Assembly: GCF_965661665.1 (NCBI RefSeq)
Contig: NZ_CBFIEO010000005.1
Coordinates: 81,192-145,191 of the forward strand
DNA: 64,000 nt
From: Cognatiyoonia sp965661665
GTDB lineage: Bacteria > Pseudomonadota > Alphaproteobacteria > Rhodobacterales > Rhodobacteraceae
Direction: 5' to 3'
Shown here: positions 34,701 through 43,150 of the stretch, one piece after another
How the letters are laid out: every line of letters starts with the position of its first letter
Numbering within the stretch: position 1 is the first letter of the stretch
Program-made: the position numbers and the translations under genes
The notes under the pieces: model-generated
Seen by the model: only the letters and a program-made list of their open reading frames with translations
What the model was told of the DNA's origin: nothing
The model's database searches: none

Positions 34701-35093
34701 ATATCCTTTTTGATCCGATTGGTTTTGGCTTTTGTGCTGGTGGCCGCCACCTACAACCCCACAGACTGAAATTTTAGCTGGGGCCTGACAAATTATGAAA
34801 CGAACCTGCCCGTCACCGTGCTCCTCGGCCTCATCTTACTGGTGGACTCCATTGTTTATCCGCGCGCCACGTTCCGCTCTATCGGCCTCTTCGGGATGCT
34901 TCTGCTCCTTGCAATCATCGGCACGATCCTCTGGGTCGCATTCGACAACGGCTGGCTCGCCCTCGACAACCCAACCTTGCTAACATGGATCGGCGTTGGT
35001 GCCCTTTCAACCGTGCTGGCCACCGGCCTCAGCTGGCCCATCGTGCGCCGGGCGATTTGAGGTCAGGCGGATGTAGATGATGTGGATGAATAG
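34701..35093 (+). pseudogene. DUF6524-like membrane protein with two in-frame opal codons
   Basis: One frame reads FLIRLVLAFVLVAATYNPTD, TGA (34767-34769), NFSWGLTNYETNLPVTVLLG and three more membrane helices to GLSWPIVRRAI, TGA (35058-35060), then GQADVDDVDE and a TAG at 35091-35093. In the related small four-helix proteins I know, the first stop stands at a Trp (NPTxWN) and the second at a Ser before GQADVDDVDE. No ATG with a ribosome site is visible at the front. An internal start near 34795-34818 could give a partial protein of about 80 residues. Broken, with no frameshift. Confidence 0.75.
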
Positions 35094-35205
35094 TAACTAA
35101 ATCGGAGGCATCAGCGTCCTTAAACAGAATGCCGTCTTTGCTCTTGCGAGAAAATCCCCATCCACATAGATAGACACAATCTGAACTGAGGTAAAAGAGT
35201 CTCCG

Positions 35206-35562
35206 ATGGAAAACGTTGTTCTTATCATCCACCTGATCTTGGCGTTGAGCCTGATTGGTGCTGTCTTGATGCAGCGTTCCGAAGGGGGCGGTCTTGGACT
35301 GGGCGGCGGTGGCGGCGGACCCGCAAGCAGCCGCGCAGCAGCAACAGCTTTGGGTAAGTTCACATGGCTTCTGGCGATCGGGTTCATCTGTACGTCTGTC
35401 TCTTTGACGATCATCGGTGCGCAGAACGCCTCCAGTACATCCGTTGTGGACGGCATTGACCTACTGCCGCCAGAGGGTGAAGGCGCCACAACGCCTGATC
35501 TGGGCGACAGCCTGTTACCGCCAAGCGGGGACGATGAACCGCTGATACCGTCAGGCAACTAA
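35206..35562 (+). CDS. secG: SecG subunit of the Sec translocon
   Basis: The 118-residue protein has the SecG pattern: a first helix (VVLIIHLILALSLIGAVLMQ), the RSEGGGLGLGGGGGG loop and a second helix (FTWLLAIGFICTSVSLTII), then an acidic proline-rich tail. SecG aids SecYE-SecA driven export. It stands directly upstream of pyrG, the order usual in Rhodobacteraceae. Confidence 0.95.
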   Translation: MENVVLIIHLILALSLIGAVLMQRSEGGGLGLGGGGGGPASSRAAATALGKFTWLLAIGFICTSVSLTIIGAQNASSTSVVDGIDLLPPEGEGATTPDLGDSLLPPSGDDEPLIPSGN

Positions 35563-35662
35563 GCACCTCTAATTCCTACAACTTCTGGGATATAGAAAAT
35601 TTTTTGCCACATCATCTAGCGTTGCGGGTTGATTAGGCGACCCGAATCCACCTATCCTTAAA

Positions 35663-35721
35663 CCCCGTGATGATGCGAATGGCTACGTTCGGGATTCCGC
35701 CAAAAACAAAACTTCACGGGG
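35663..35721 (+). promoter_or_regulatory. Long-range inverted repeat covering the pyrG ribosome site
   Basis: CCCCGTGA at 35663-35670 is exactly complementary to TCACGGGG at 35714-35721. The right arm contains the G-rich run that must act as ribosome site for pyrG (GTG at 35731). Pairing in the mRNA would hide it. The 43-base loop has no obvious internal structure. A regulatory role is an inference. Confidence 0.4.
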
Positions 35722-35730
35722 GTGCCGGCA

Positions 35731-37374
35731 GTGGCGCGTTTTATCTTTATTACTGGCGGTGTTGTATCCTCACTGGGGAAAGGTCTTGCGTCGGCCGCTC
35801 TTGGGTCATTGTTGCAAGCGCGGGGCTATTCCGTGCGCCTGCGCAAACTTGATCCCTACCTCAACGTCGACCCCGGAACGATGTCGCCTTTTGAACACGG
35901 CGAAGTTTTTGTGACCGACGACGGGGCGGAAACCGACCTTGACCTCGGCCACTACGAGCGCTTCACCGGCGTGCCCGCCCGCAAAACAGACTCGGTCTCC
36001 TCCGGTCGCATCTATTCTGATGTTCTGGAGAAGGAGCGCCGCGGCGACTACCTGGGCAAAACCATCCAAGTCGTCCCCCACGTCACCAACGAGATCAAAG
36101 AGTTTATTTCCATCGGTGAAGACGAAGTTGACTTCATGCTCTGCGAAATCGGCGGCACCGTTGGCGACATTGAAGGCCTGCCCTTCTTCGAGGCCATCCG
36201 CCAGTTCACCCACGACAAACCACGCGGCCAATGCATCTTTATGCACCTGACGCTGCTGCCTTACCTCGCCGCTTCTGGCGAGTTGAAGACGAAGCCAACG
36301 CAACACTCCGTCAAAGAATTGCAGTCCATCGGCATCGCGCCAGACATCCTTGTCTGCCGCTCCGAGCAGCCGATCCCTGACAAAGAACGGGAAAAGATCG
36401 CACTCTTCTGCAATGTCCGTAAAGAAGCGGTTGTCGCCGCCTACGACCTGTCGTCGATCTACGAAGCGCCGCTCGCCTATCACGAACAAGGCCTCGATCA
36501 GGCGGTTTTGGACGCCTTTGGCATCGCGCCTGCGCCGGCGCCCAAGCTCGACATCTGGGATGATGTCTATGACCGCATCCACAACTACGACGGCGAAGTG
36601 AAAGTCGCGATTGTAGGCAAATACATCCAGCTTGAAGACGCCTATAAGTCGATCAAAGAGGCGCTGACCCACGGCGGCATGGCCAACCGCGTGAAGGTTC
36701 AGGTAGAATGGGTGGATGCGGAGCTTTTCGACAAAGGTGACGCCACCCCCCATCTCGAAGGATTCCACGCAATCCTTGTGCCCGGTGGCTTTGGCGAACG
36801 TGGCACAGAAGGCAAAATCAAAGCGGCGCAATTCGCCCGCGAACGCAAAATCCCCTACTTGGGCATCTGCCTTGGCATGCAGATGGCCGTGATCGAAGCT
36901 GCGCGCAATGTGGCGGGCGTGAAAAAGGCAGGATCCGAAGAATTTGACCATGAGGCGGGCAAGAAACGGTTTGAACCCGTGGTCTACCACCTCAAGGAAT
37001 GGGTACAGGGCAACCACAAGGTTGAACGCAAAGCCGACGATGACAAAGGCGGCACGATGCGTCTTGGGGCCTATGACGCGACGCTCACCGAAGGCTCCAA
37101 AGTGGCAAAGGTTTATGGCTGCACCGCCATCGAAGAACGCCATCGCCACCGCTATGAGGTCGACATCAAGTATCGCAAGAAACTGGAAGCCGCGGGTCTC
37201 AAGTTCACAGGCATGTCGCCCGATGGGCGCCTGCCGGAGATTGTGGAATGGGAGGATCACCCGTGGTTCATCGGCGTTCAGTTTCATCCCGAACTGAAAT
37301 CGAAACCCTTCGCCCCGCATCCGCTGTTTGAAGGCTTCGTTCAAGCCGCGGTCGAAAATTCCAGACTGGTCTAG
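35731..37374 (+). CDS. pyrG: CTP synthase
   Basis: I start at the second GTG (35731), which gives the family start ARFIFITGGVVSSLGKGLAS; a GTG three codons upstream is the alternative. The 547-residue enzyme has the synthase domain with P-loop SSLGKGL and LNVDPGTMSPFEHGEVFVTDDG, and a class I amidotransferase domain with nucleophile Cys in GICLGMQMA near residue 386 and GVQFHPELKSKP near 515. It aminates UTP with glutamine. The gene ends in TAG, which shows that amber is an ordinary stop codon in this genome. Confidence 0.97.
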   Translation: MARFIFITGGVVSSLGKGLASAALGSLLQARGYSVRLRKLDPYLNVDPGTMSPFEHGEVFVTDDGAETDLDLGHYERFTGVPARKTDSVSSGRIYSDVLEKERRGDYLGKTIQVVPHVTNEIKEFISIGEDEVDFMLCEIGGTVGDIEGLPFFEAIRQFTHDKPRGQCIFMHLTLLPYLAASGELKTKPTQHSVKELQSIGIAPDILVCRSEQPIPDKEREKIALFCNVRKEAVVAAYDLSSIYEAPLAYHEQGLDQAVLDAFGIAPAPAPKLDIWDDVYDRIHNYDGEVKVAIVGKYIQLEDAYKSIKEALTHGGMANRVKVQVEWVDAELFDKGDATPHLEGFHAILVPGGFGERGTEGKIKAAQFARERKIPYLGICLGMQMAVIEAARNVAGVKKAGSEEFDHEAGKKRFEPVVYHLKEWVQGNHKVERKADDDKGGTMRLGAYDATLTEGSKVAKVYGCTAIEERHRHRYEVDIKYRKKLEAAGLKFTGMSPDGRLPEIVEWEDHPWFIGVQFHPELKSKPFAPHPLFEGFVQAAVENSRLV

Positions 37375-37381
37375 GAGGGCG

Positions 37382-37432
37382 TTGCCCCCAGGCCAAGAGG
37401 CCCTCCCTCAAAATATTTCGAGCAAGAGACGC
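37382..37432 (-). repeat. Rhodobacterales-type intergenic element, second copy
   Basis: Read on the minus strand it goes TCTCTTGCTCGAAATATTTT, then GAGGGAGGGCC and the G-rich/C-rich palindromic part. This resembles the element after hisE (GCTCAAAATACCTCGGGGG) in its AAAATAT core followed by a G-run and hairpin. The likeness is partial. Confidence 0.35.
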
Positions 37433-37475
37433 GATGTGCATTGAGATCATTGTGCCCCAGCCCTATGTCTGAGCG

Positions 37476-37907
37476 ATGTTTGGCGATTTACTTAACAGGC
37501 TGCTGATCCCTGAAAACGAAACGGTCAGCGATGATGATGCCCGGCTCGCCTTGGGGGCGCTTTTGGTGCGGATTGCACGGTCAGATGGCGACTACGCCAC
37601 GGTGGAGCAAGATCAGATCAAATCCGTCTTGTCCGCGCGTTACGGCCTTGCGGACGCCACCGCCCTTCTTGGTAAATGCGAAACCTTGGAAGCCGAAGCG
37701 CCCGACACCGTGCGCTTCACCCGCGCGATCAAAGACGCGGTTGCTTATGAGGACCGCATCGGCGTCGTTGAGGATATGTGGACCATCGTTCTGGCCGATG
37801 GTGTGCGCGACAAATACGAAAACCAACTGATGCGGCTTGTGCCACCGATGGTCGGCGTCACCGATCAGGAAAGCAACGCCGCCCGAAAACGGGTCGAAGC
37901 CCGCTGA
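37476..37907 (+). CDS. TerB-family protein
   Basis: The 143-residue all-helical product matches TerB-like proteins: LALGALLVRIARSDGDYATVEQDQI at the front and MWTIVLADGVRDKYENQLMRLV near residue 105, with acidic residues (DGDY, DGVRDKYE) in the positions that bind metal in the family. The annotated link is tellurite resistance, but lone TerB genes like this have no proven role. The stop overlaps the start of the PhnD-like gene (TGATGA). Confidence 0.85.
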   Translation: MFGDLLNRLLIPENETVSDDDARLALGALLVRIARSDGDYATVEQDQIKSVLSARYGLADATALLGKCETLEAEAPDTVRFTRAIKDAVAYEDRIGVVEDMWTIVLADGVRDKYENQLMRLVPPMVGVTDQESNAARKRVEAR

Positions 37908-38647
37908 TGATTGCCAGCCTGCCGATGTATGACCGCCCCTCCACGGCGGAGGCGTATGACAGGCTTTGGGCAGGAATCCGAGATGGGCTGATCGCGCGGG
38001 ACATCCCTGCGCCGGATACTTTGAAGCGATCGATCCGCTATCGCGACACATGGGCACGCGATGATCTATTGCTGGGCCAAATCTGCGTCATGCCCCTTCA
38101 GCAAGAGTTTCGAAACGCCATCACCGTGATTGGTGCCGCGGACTACGCCATCGATGGCTGTGCTCCGGGTTTCTTTAAATCGCTCATGATCTGTCGGTCG
38201 GATGATGGGCGCTCAGCCCTTGAAGCTTTTGCTGGCGGCCAATTTGCCTGCAACGCCAAGCATTCCTTTACGGGCTATTACGCGCCGATGGAGCTTTTTG
38301 CTGAAAATGGCCTTCAGGTGACTGACCCGATCATCACCGGCTCGCATGACAATAGCCTGCGGGCGGTGGTTAGTGGCGACGCTGACTTCGCCGCGATTGA
38401 CGCGCATACATTCGATCTACAACATCGCGATATGGCGGAAGCACGTTTGGTTAAGGTCGTAGCAGAAACAAAATCCGCCCCCGGTCAAAGTTTCATCACC
38501 ACCAAAGACCGCGACCCAGCGCCGTTCTTCACAGCATTATCAGACGCGATCGCCGGACTTTCCGCCAAAGACCAAACCATCCTCAGGTTGCGTGGGATCA
38601 TCGACCTGCCCCGCGACGCCTACGACACTGCGGTTCCCTTGCGTTAA
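37907..38647 (+). CDS. PhnD-like phosphate/phosphonate-type binding protein without signal peptide
   Basis: The 246-residue product has a type 2 periplasmic-binding fold: LPMYDRPSTAEAYDRLWAGI at the start, TVIGAADYAIDGCAPGFFKS near residue 65, FACNAKHSFTGYYA, and GSHDNSLRAVVSGDADFAAIDAHTFDL near 145. This is the PhnD-like group. No signal peptide is seen, so it is probably cytoplasmic or a different use of the fold, and no permease lies beside it. It is translationally coupled to the TerB-like gene. Confidence 0.75.
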   Translation: MIASLPMYDRPSTAEAYDRLWAGIRDGLIARDIPAPDTLKRSIRYRDTWARDDLLLGQICVMPLQQEFRNAITVIGAADYAIDGCAPGFFKSLMICRSDDGRSALEAFAGGQFACNAKHSFTGYYAPMELFAENGLQVTDPIITGSHDNSLRAVVSGDADFAAIDAHTFDLQHRDMAEARLVKVVAETKSAPGQSFITTKDRDPAPFFTALSDAIAGLSAKDQTILRLRGIIDLPRDAYDTAVPLR

Positions 38648-38727
38648 CCAGTGCCCGCCACAAAATAAATTGCATTCAGCGCCGGAATCGGGCGTAGTGA
38701 TCCCGCTGCAATGGGGTAAACTGCCAT

Positions 38728-39498
38728 ATGGCCCAACCAGTTATCGAAATTCACGAGCTGCATAAGTCCTATGGGGCTTTGGAGGTTTTGAAGGGTGTCG
38801 ACATATCTGCCGGCACCGGCGACGTTGTCTCCCTCATCGGCTCCTCTGGGTCTGGCAAATCCACACTTTTGCGCTGCGCCAACCTTCTGGAAGACAGTCA
38901 AAAGGGTGACGTGATTTTTGATGGCGAACCGGTGAAATGGACCGGCAGCGGCCTCAACCGCCGCCCCGCCGACAAATCCCAAATGATCCGCATCCGCACA
39001 AACCTGTCGATGGTGTTCCAGCAGTTTAATCTGTGGGCACATATGTCGATCCTGCAAAACGTCATGGAAGCACCCGTCACAGTGTTGGGCCGCGACAAGG
39101 AGGAGGTTGAAGTCTCCGCTCGTAAATACCTCGACAAGGTCGGCATTGGCGACAAATGCGATGTCTATCCTGCGATGCTCTCCGGTGGTCAGCAACAACG
39201 CGCCGCCATCGCGCGCGCGCTGTGTATGGAGCCAAAAGCCCTGCTGTTCGATGAACCGACCAGCGCGCTCGACCCCGAGCTTGAACAAGAAGTTGTCAAA
39301 GTGATCAAAGACTTGGCCGCCGAAGGCCGCACCATGATCATAGTGACCCACGATATGAGGCTTGCCGCCGATGTCAGTGACCACGTGGTGTTCCTGCATC
39401 AAGGCAAGATCGAAGAAGAAGGCACGCCAGAAGCCGTATTCAAAAATCCGCAGACCGACCGGTTGAGGGGTTTCCTCTCTGCCACGGTGGCTGCATAA
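38728..39498 (+). CDS. ABC transporter ATP-binding subunit (polar amino acid/amine type)
   Basis: A 256-residue ATPase with Walker A GSSGSGKSTLL near residue 38, signature LSGGQQQRAAIARAL near 152, Walker B ALLFDEPTSALDPE near 172 and switch His in IVTHDMRL near 207. It closely resembles HisP/GlnQ-type subunits. The SBP gene follows after 26 bases and two permease genes lie 1-2 kb on, separated by a divergent FAD oxidase gene. Together they form a complete importer. Confidence 0.94.
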   Translation: MAQPVIEIHELHKSYGALEVLKGVDISAGTGDVVSLIGSSGSGKSTLLRCANLLEDSQKGDVIFDGEPVKWTGSGLNRRPADKSQMIRIRTNLSMVFQQFNLWAHMSILQNVMEAPVTVLGRDKEEVEVSARKYLDKVGIGDKCDVYPAMLSGGQQQRAAIARALCMEPKALLFDEPTSALDPELEQEVVKVIKDLAAEGRTMIIVTHDMRLAADVSDHVVFLHQGKIEEEGTPEAVFKNPQTDRLRGFLSATVAA

Positions 39499-39524
39499 AT
39501 CTGACATCAAACGGGAGAACCTTG

Positions 39525-40250
39525 ATGAAAAACCTTATTTTGACAGCTGCAGTTGCAGCTTTGACAGCGGGCGCTGCCGCAGCAGACGGCCACGGTGTTG
39601 TGCGCCTCGGCACAGAGGGCGCTTACCCTCCATACAACTTCATCAACGATGCGGGCGAAGTCGACGGCTTTGAGCGCAAAGTGGGTGATGAGCTTTGCGC
39701 ACGCGCAGAACTGACATGCGAGTGGGTCACGAACGATTGGGACAGCATTATTCCGAACCTCGTGTCTGGCAACTATGATGTCATCATTGCGGGTATGTCC
39801 ATCACGGACGAGCGTAAAGAAGTCATCGACTTTTCTGACGCCTACACACAGCCTGATCCATCTGGCTACCTCGCCCTGTCTGCTGACGCAGACATCGAAG
39901 GCGGCGTGATCGCAGCACAGTCCAACACAATTCAAGCCTCATTCATTGCTGGCATGGGAGCTGCAACATTGCTTGAGTTTGCGACACCAGAAGAAACAGT
40001 TGCAGCCGTCCGCAATGGCGAAGCTGATGCCGTTCTGGCCGACAAATCCTTCTTGCAGCCCATCGCGGACGCAGAAGCAGAGCTTGTGATGCTTGAGCAG
40101 CAGGAGCTGATCGGTGGTGGTGTTGGTCTCGGCGTGCGCCAGTCCGATACAGAGCTGCGCGACAAGCTTTCCGCTGCGATCCAGTCCATGAAGGACGATG
40201 GATCCCTTAACGCTCTGATCACAGAGTGGGGTGTCGGCGAACCTTTCTAA
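39525..40250 (+). CDS. Family 3 solute-binding protein of the ABC importer
   Basis: The 241-residue protein has a signal peptide (MKNLILTAAVAALTAGAAAA) and the family 3 signature: VRLGTEGAYPPYNFINDAGEVDGFE, IPNLVSGNYDVIIAGMSITDERKEVIDFSD. GTEGAYPPYN plus acidic pocket residues suits a cationic amino acid or diamine; the cluster context (gamma-glutamyl ligases) favours an amine or polyamine. GGGAGAA stands before the ATG at 39525. A strong terminator follows. Confidence 0.9.
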   Translation: MKNLILTAAVAALTAGAAAADGHGVVRLGTEGAYPPYNFINDAGEVDGFERKVGDELCARAELTCEWVTNDWDSIIPNLVSGNYDVIIAGMSITDERKEVIDFSDAYTQPDPSGYLALSADADIEGGVIAAQSNTIQASFIAGMGAATLLEFATPEETVAAVRNGEADAVLADKSFLQPIADAEAELVMLEQQELIGGGVGLGVRQSDTELRDKLSAAIQSMKDDGSLNALITEWGVGEPF

Positions 40251-40269
40251 GGTTCAGCCAACCGAATTG

Positions 40270-40299
40270 AAGGGCCGTGTGATTGCGCGGCCCTTTTTC
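40270..40299 (+). terminator. Rho-independent terminator after the SBP gene
   Basis: AAGGGCCG (40270-40277) pairs with CGGCCCTT (40288-40295), then TTT. It lies 20 bases after the SBP stop and faces the end of the FAD oxidase gene. Confidence 0.88.
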
Positions 40300-40302
40300 G
40301 TT

Positions 40303-41370
40303 TCAGAAACTGTCTAGCCTGTAAGGGGCGAGCGTCGTCGCCGTCTCATTGCTCGGCCCGTCGCGCACCTCTTTCGCAACAAGTTGGCCCAAAATAGCTG
40401 CCAATGTGACGCCCGAGTGGGCGCAGAGGGCATAAAGCCCGTCCTTTGCGTGTCCGACCACGGGGTAATTGTCCCTGGGAACGGGGCGTTGGGCTAAAGT
40501 CACCTCCGCCAATTGAAGGTCGAGGTTTGGGAACATCCCCCGCAACCGCGCCAACGCGGCGTCAGCGTCTTGAGAGAGAGAGGCGATTTCTTCGGACGTG
40601 TCCGACTGATGCGACACCGCCGTTGGCATCATCAACGACCCGTCCGCTAGTTGGCGAATTTCACCAATCGGACTGACAAGGATTTCGTTTGCCACGGGCG
40701 GCACAGGTTGCGTGCGGATCATGGCCCCTGGCCGCTTCAACATCGGTAGCGCCACTTCGACGGTCGACAGTAGGTGCTCCGACGCAACGCCCACCGCACA
40801 CACGACGTCATCGGCCATAAATTTACCCGCCGTCGTTTCTACTCCGGTGATCTGATTACCATCCGCTACAAATCCAGTGGCGGTCACGCCTCGCACCACC
40901 TGCGCGCCCTTTTCCACTGCTGCACAAAGCAAGGCTTGCGTCAACTTGCCTGAGTCCGCCGCCGCTTCTTGCGCAAATCTCAAACACCGCTCTGGCGGGG
41001 TGTGAAGGTCGGGCACAAGCGCAGTAAACGCCTCCCGATCCATTACGTCGAATGCATAGCCAAGCTCTGACAAAGCCGCGGCCTGCGTATCAAACTCCGC
41101 ACCATCGCTCTCGAAACAAAGCGCGCCGCACCAATCGATCGGCAGTGACAATTCCTCTGCCAATCCCCGATATGCCGCTAAAGACTGCTGCCGCAGCCGG
41201 AAATGATCCGCATCCAGATAGAAGCTCGCGTTGATCCAGCCAAAAGAGGCTTGCGTCGCCCCGCCCTGCCCGCTGTCGATCACCGTCACATCCGAGCCGG
41301 CCTTTTGCAGTTCATAGGCCGTTGCAGCACCCAAAATGCCCGCACCGATGACCATTACTTTTTGCGCCAT
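40303..41370 (-). CDS. FAD-dependent amine/amino acid oxidase (DadA/ThiO-like)
   Basis: The 355-residue product has the FAD motif VMVIGAGILGAATAYELQKAG at residues 5-25, a DAO-fold middle, and the C-terminal motif PRDNYPVVGHAKDGLYALCAHSGVTL. D-amino acid oxidases, sarcosine and glycine oxidases share this fold. It is encoded on the opposite strand inside the importer operon, so it was probably inserted or kept for the same catabolic purpose. Substrate not readable from sequence. Confidence 0.82.
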   Translation of the reverse strand: MAQKVMVIGAGILGAATAYELQKAGSDVTVIDSGQGGATQASFGWINASFYLDADHFRLRQQSLAAYRGLAEELSLPIDWCGALCFESDGAEFDTQAAALSELGYAFDVMDREAFTALVPDLHTPPERCLRFAQEAAADSGKLTQALLCAAVEKGAQVVRGVTATGFVADGNQITGVETTAGKFMADDVVCAVGVASEHLLSTVEVALPMLKRPGAMIRTQPVPPVANEILVSPIGEIRQLADGSLMMPTAVSHQSDTSEEIASLSQDADAALARLRGMFPNLDLQLAEVTLAQRPVPRDNYPVVGHAKDGLYALCAHSGVTLAAILGQLVAKEVRDGPSNETATTLAPYRLDSF

Positions 41371-41462
41371 ACTGACCTTTCCAACTCCCCATGAACGCCA
41401 AGATCATTGACACCCTCACCTCCATACGTGAGGAATGATCAACGCCACCCAACGACGTGAAT

Positions 41463-42347
41463 ATGTTTAGCTATTGCACGGATCCCGCGGCCTTGTCAGG
41501 CTTCAACTGGTTGTCATGCTATTTGACGACCGGGAAGCATATGAACCTTTACTATTCGGTCGGCACGGTCCTGTTGCTTCTGGCGATCACCGCGCCCACG
41601 GCATTGGCGTTCGGCTTTGGTGGCGCGTCCGCCGCCCGCAGCGGCGTCGCCACCCTGCGATGGATTGGAAAAGCTTATATCTCCATCGTGCGCGGCGTTC
41701 CTGACATCGCATTCTTCCTGTTCTTCGTCATCGCACTCGATCAGGTCTTCGAATACATTCGCCACCGCTGGAAATGCCCCGACTGGGAAGAGGCGATTTA
41801 CCAAGGCAACGACTTCGTCGTCTGTGCCCAAGCGAAACTACCTTTGGGCAATGCCCCACAGTGGCAGCACGAAACCTATGGCTTCATACTGGCTGTTCTG
41901 ACCTTCGCCATCGTATTTGGGGCTTTTGCTGCCAACGTGCTCTTCGGCGCGATGCGTGCCGTTCCAAAAGCGCAGCTTGAAACCGCGGCCGCCTACGGCA
42001 TGACCCAACGCCAAATCAATCGACGGGTATTGATCCCGCAAATGTGGGTCTATGCCCTGCCAGGCCTGTCGAACCTCTGGATGGTGCTGATTAAAGCCAC
42101 GCCTCTGCTGTTCCTCTTGGGCGTGGAAGACATCGTCTATTGGGCGCGGGAATTGGGTGGCACAAAGACCCCACAATTCACCGACTACCCGCACGGGGAC
42201 TGGCGCATATGGTACTTCGCAGCCCTTCTAATATTTTACCTGCTGTTCACCAAAGTGTCTGAGGTCGTGCTCGACCGTATAATGGCGCGCCTCACGCACG
42301 GGCAAGCGACGGCGGCTGGCGAAGCACAGCGAAAGGCTGCGGCATGA
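41463..42347 (+). CDS. ABC importer permease subunit 1
   Basis: A 294-residue permease of the HisMQ family (start at ATG 41463; an in-frame GTG at 41457 is the alternative). Five or so membrane helices are visible, the TM-domain start WIGKAYISIVRGVPDIAFFLFFVIAL and the EAA loop ETAAAYGMTQRQINRRVLIPQM near residue 175. An unusual ~35-residue insertion with two cysteines (CPDWEEAIYQGNDFVVCAQ) lies between helices, on the periplasmic side by topology. Overlaps the next permease gene by four bases. Confidence 0.9.
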   Translation: MFSYCTDPAALSGFNWLSCYLTTGKHMNLYYSVGTVLLLLAITAPTALAFGFGGASAARSGVATLRWIGKAYISIVRGVPDIAFFLFFVIALDQVFEYIRHRWKCPDWEEAIYQGNDFVVCAQAKLPLGNAPQWQHETYGFILAVLTFAIVFGAFAANVLFGAMRAVPKAQLETAAAYGMTQRQINRRVLIPQMWVYALPGLSNLWMVLIKATPLLFLLGVEDIVYWARELGGTKTPQFTDYPHGDWRIWYFAALLIFYLLFTKVSEVVLDRIMARLTHGQATAAGEAQRKAAA

Positions 42348-43150
42348 ATTGCGCTCAAACTATCGCTGACTATGCCTTCCGCAGCATCGGATACGGCGAA
42401 CGGCTACTCCCCCGCAGTGACTTCACGCTGTGCCAGCAATTCACACTGATCGGCTCCGGCATGATCTGGAACATCTATTTCGGGGTTCTGGCACTGCTCT
42501 CCGGCTTCATCCTCGCCACTGCCGTGGCCGTTGGCAAAGGGTCGTCGAACAGGATCCTGCGGAAATGCTCCGAATGGTTCATCTTCATATTCCGTGGCTC
42601 GCCGCTCTTCATCCAGTTCTTCTTTGCTTACTTCCTGTTCCTGTCGCTCAAAGGCGTCTTCCCAATCTTCCGCCCACTGACTTCGGCCACCTTGGGCGCG
42701 CTGATCGTGCTCTTCTTCAATACCGCCGCCTACTCGGGTGAGATTTTTTATGGCGCGTTACAATCCATCCCAAAGGGCGATGCCGAAGCCGCAGACGCCT
42801 ATGGCCTGTCGGGGTGGGGCCGTTTTCGCCGCGTGATCTGGCCTACCATGCTGCGGCTTGGCTGGCCTGCTTATACGAACGAAGCGATCTTTCTGTTCCA
42901 CGCCACAACGCTGGTCTTTTTCGCGGGCTTCCCCGCCAAACAACAACGTGGTGACGCGCTCTATTACGCCAACTATTTCGCGGATAAGACGTTCAACCCG
43001 TTTATCCCCTACCCGATCTTGGCAGGCTACTTCATCCTGCTCACACTGATCATCATCGGCATCTTTGGTATCATCAACACGCGGCTGAACCGCCACCTGC
43101 CACAAGACGCCAAACGCAAAATCCGCTACAGGCCGCAATTGATCCGATGA
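42344..43150 (+). CDS. ABC importer permease subunit 2
   Basis: The 268-residue HisMQ-type permease has the family start of its TM domain, SEWFIFIFRGSPLFIQFFFAYFLF, and the EAA loop GDAEAADAYGLSGWGRFRRVIWP near residue 147, which contacts the ATPase. It overlaps permease 1 upstream and the first ligase gene downstream by four bases each, so transport and catabolism are translated together. Confidence 0.92.
   Translation: MNCAQTIADYAFRSIGYGERLLPRSDFTLCQQFTLIGSGMIWNIYFGVLALLSGFILATAVAVGKGSSNRILRKCSEWFIFIFRGSPLFIQFFFAYFLFLSLKGVFPIFRPLTSATLGALIVLFFNTAAYSGEIFYGALQSIPKGDAEAADAYGLSGWGRFRRVIWPTMLRLGWPAYTNEAIFLFHATTLVFFAGFPAKQQRGDALYYANYFADKTFNPFIPYPILAGYFILLTLIIIGIFGIINTRLNRHLPQDAKRKIRYRPQLIR

Noticed and set aside
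35806..37344. 512-codon open frame antisense to pyrG
   Set aside because: It is a mirror of the strong codon bias of pyrG; its product is Phe/Val/His-rich with no domain and no ribosome site.
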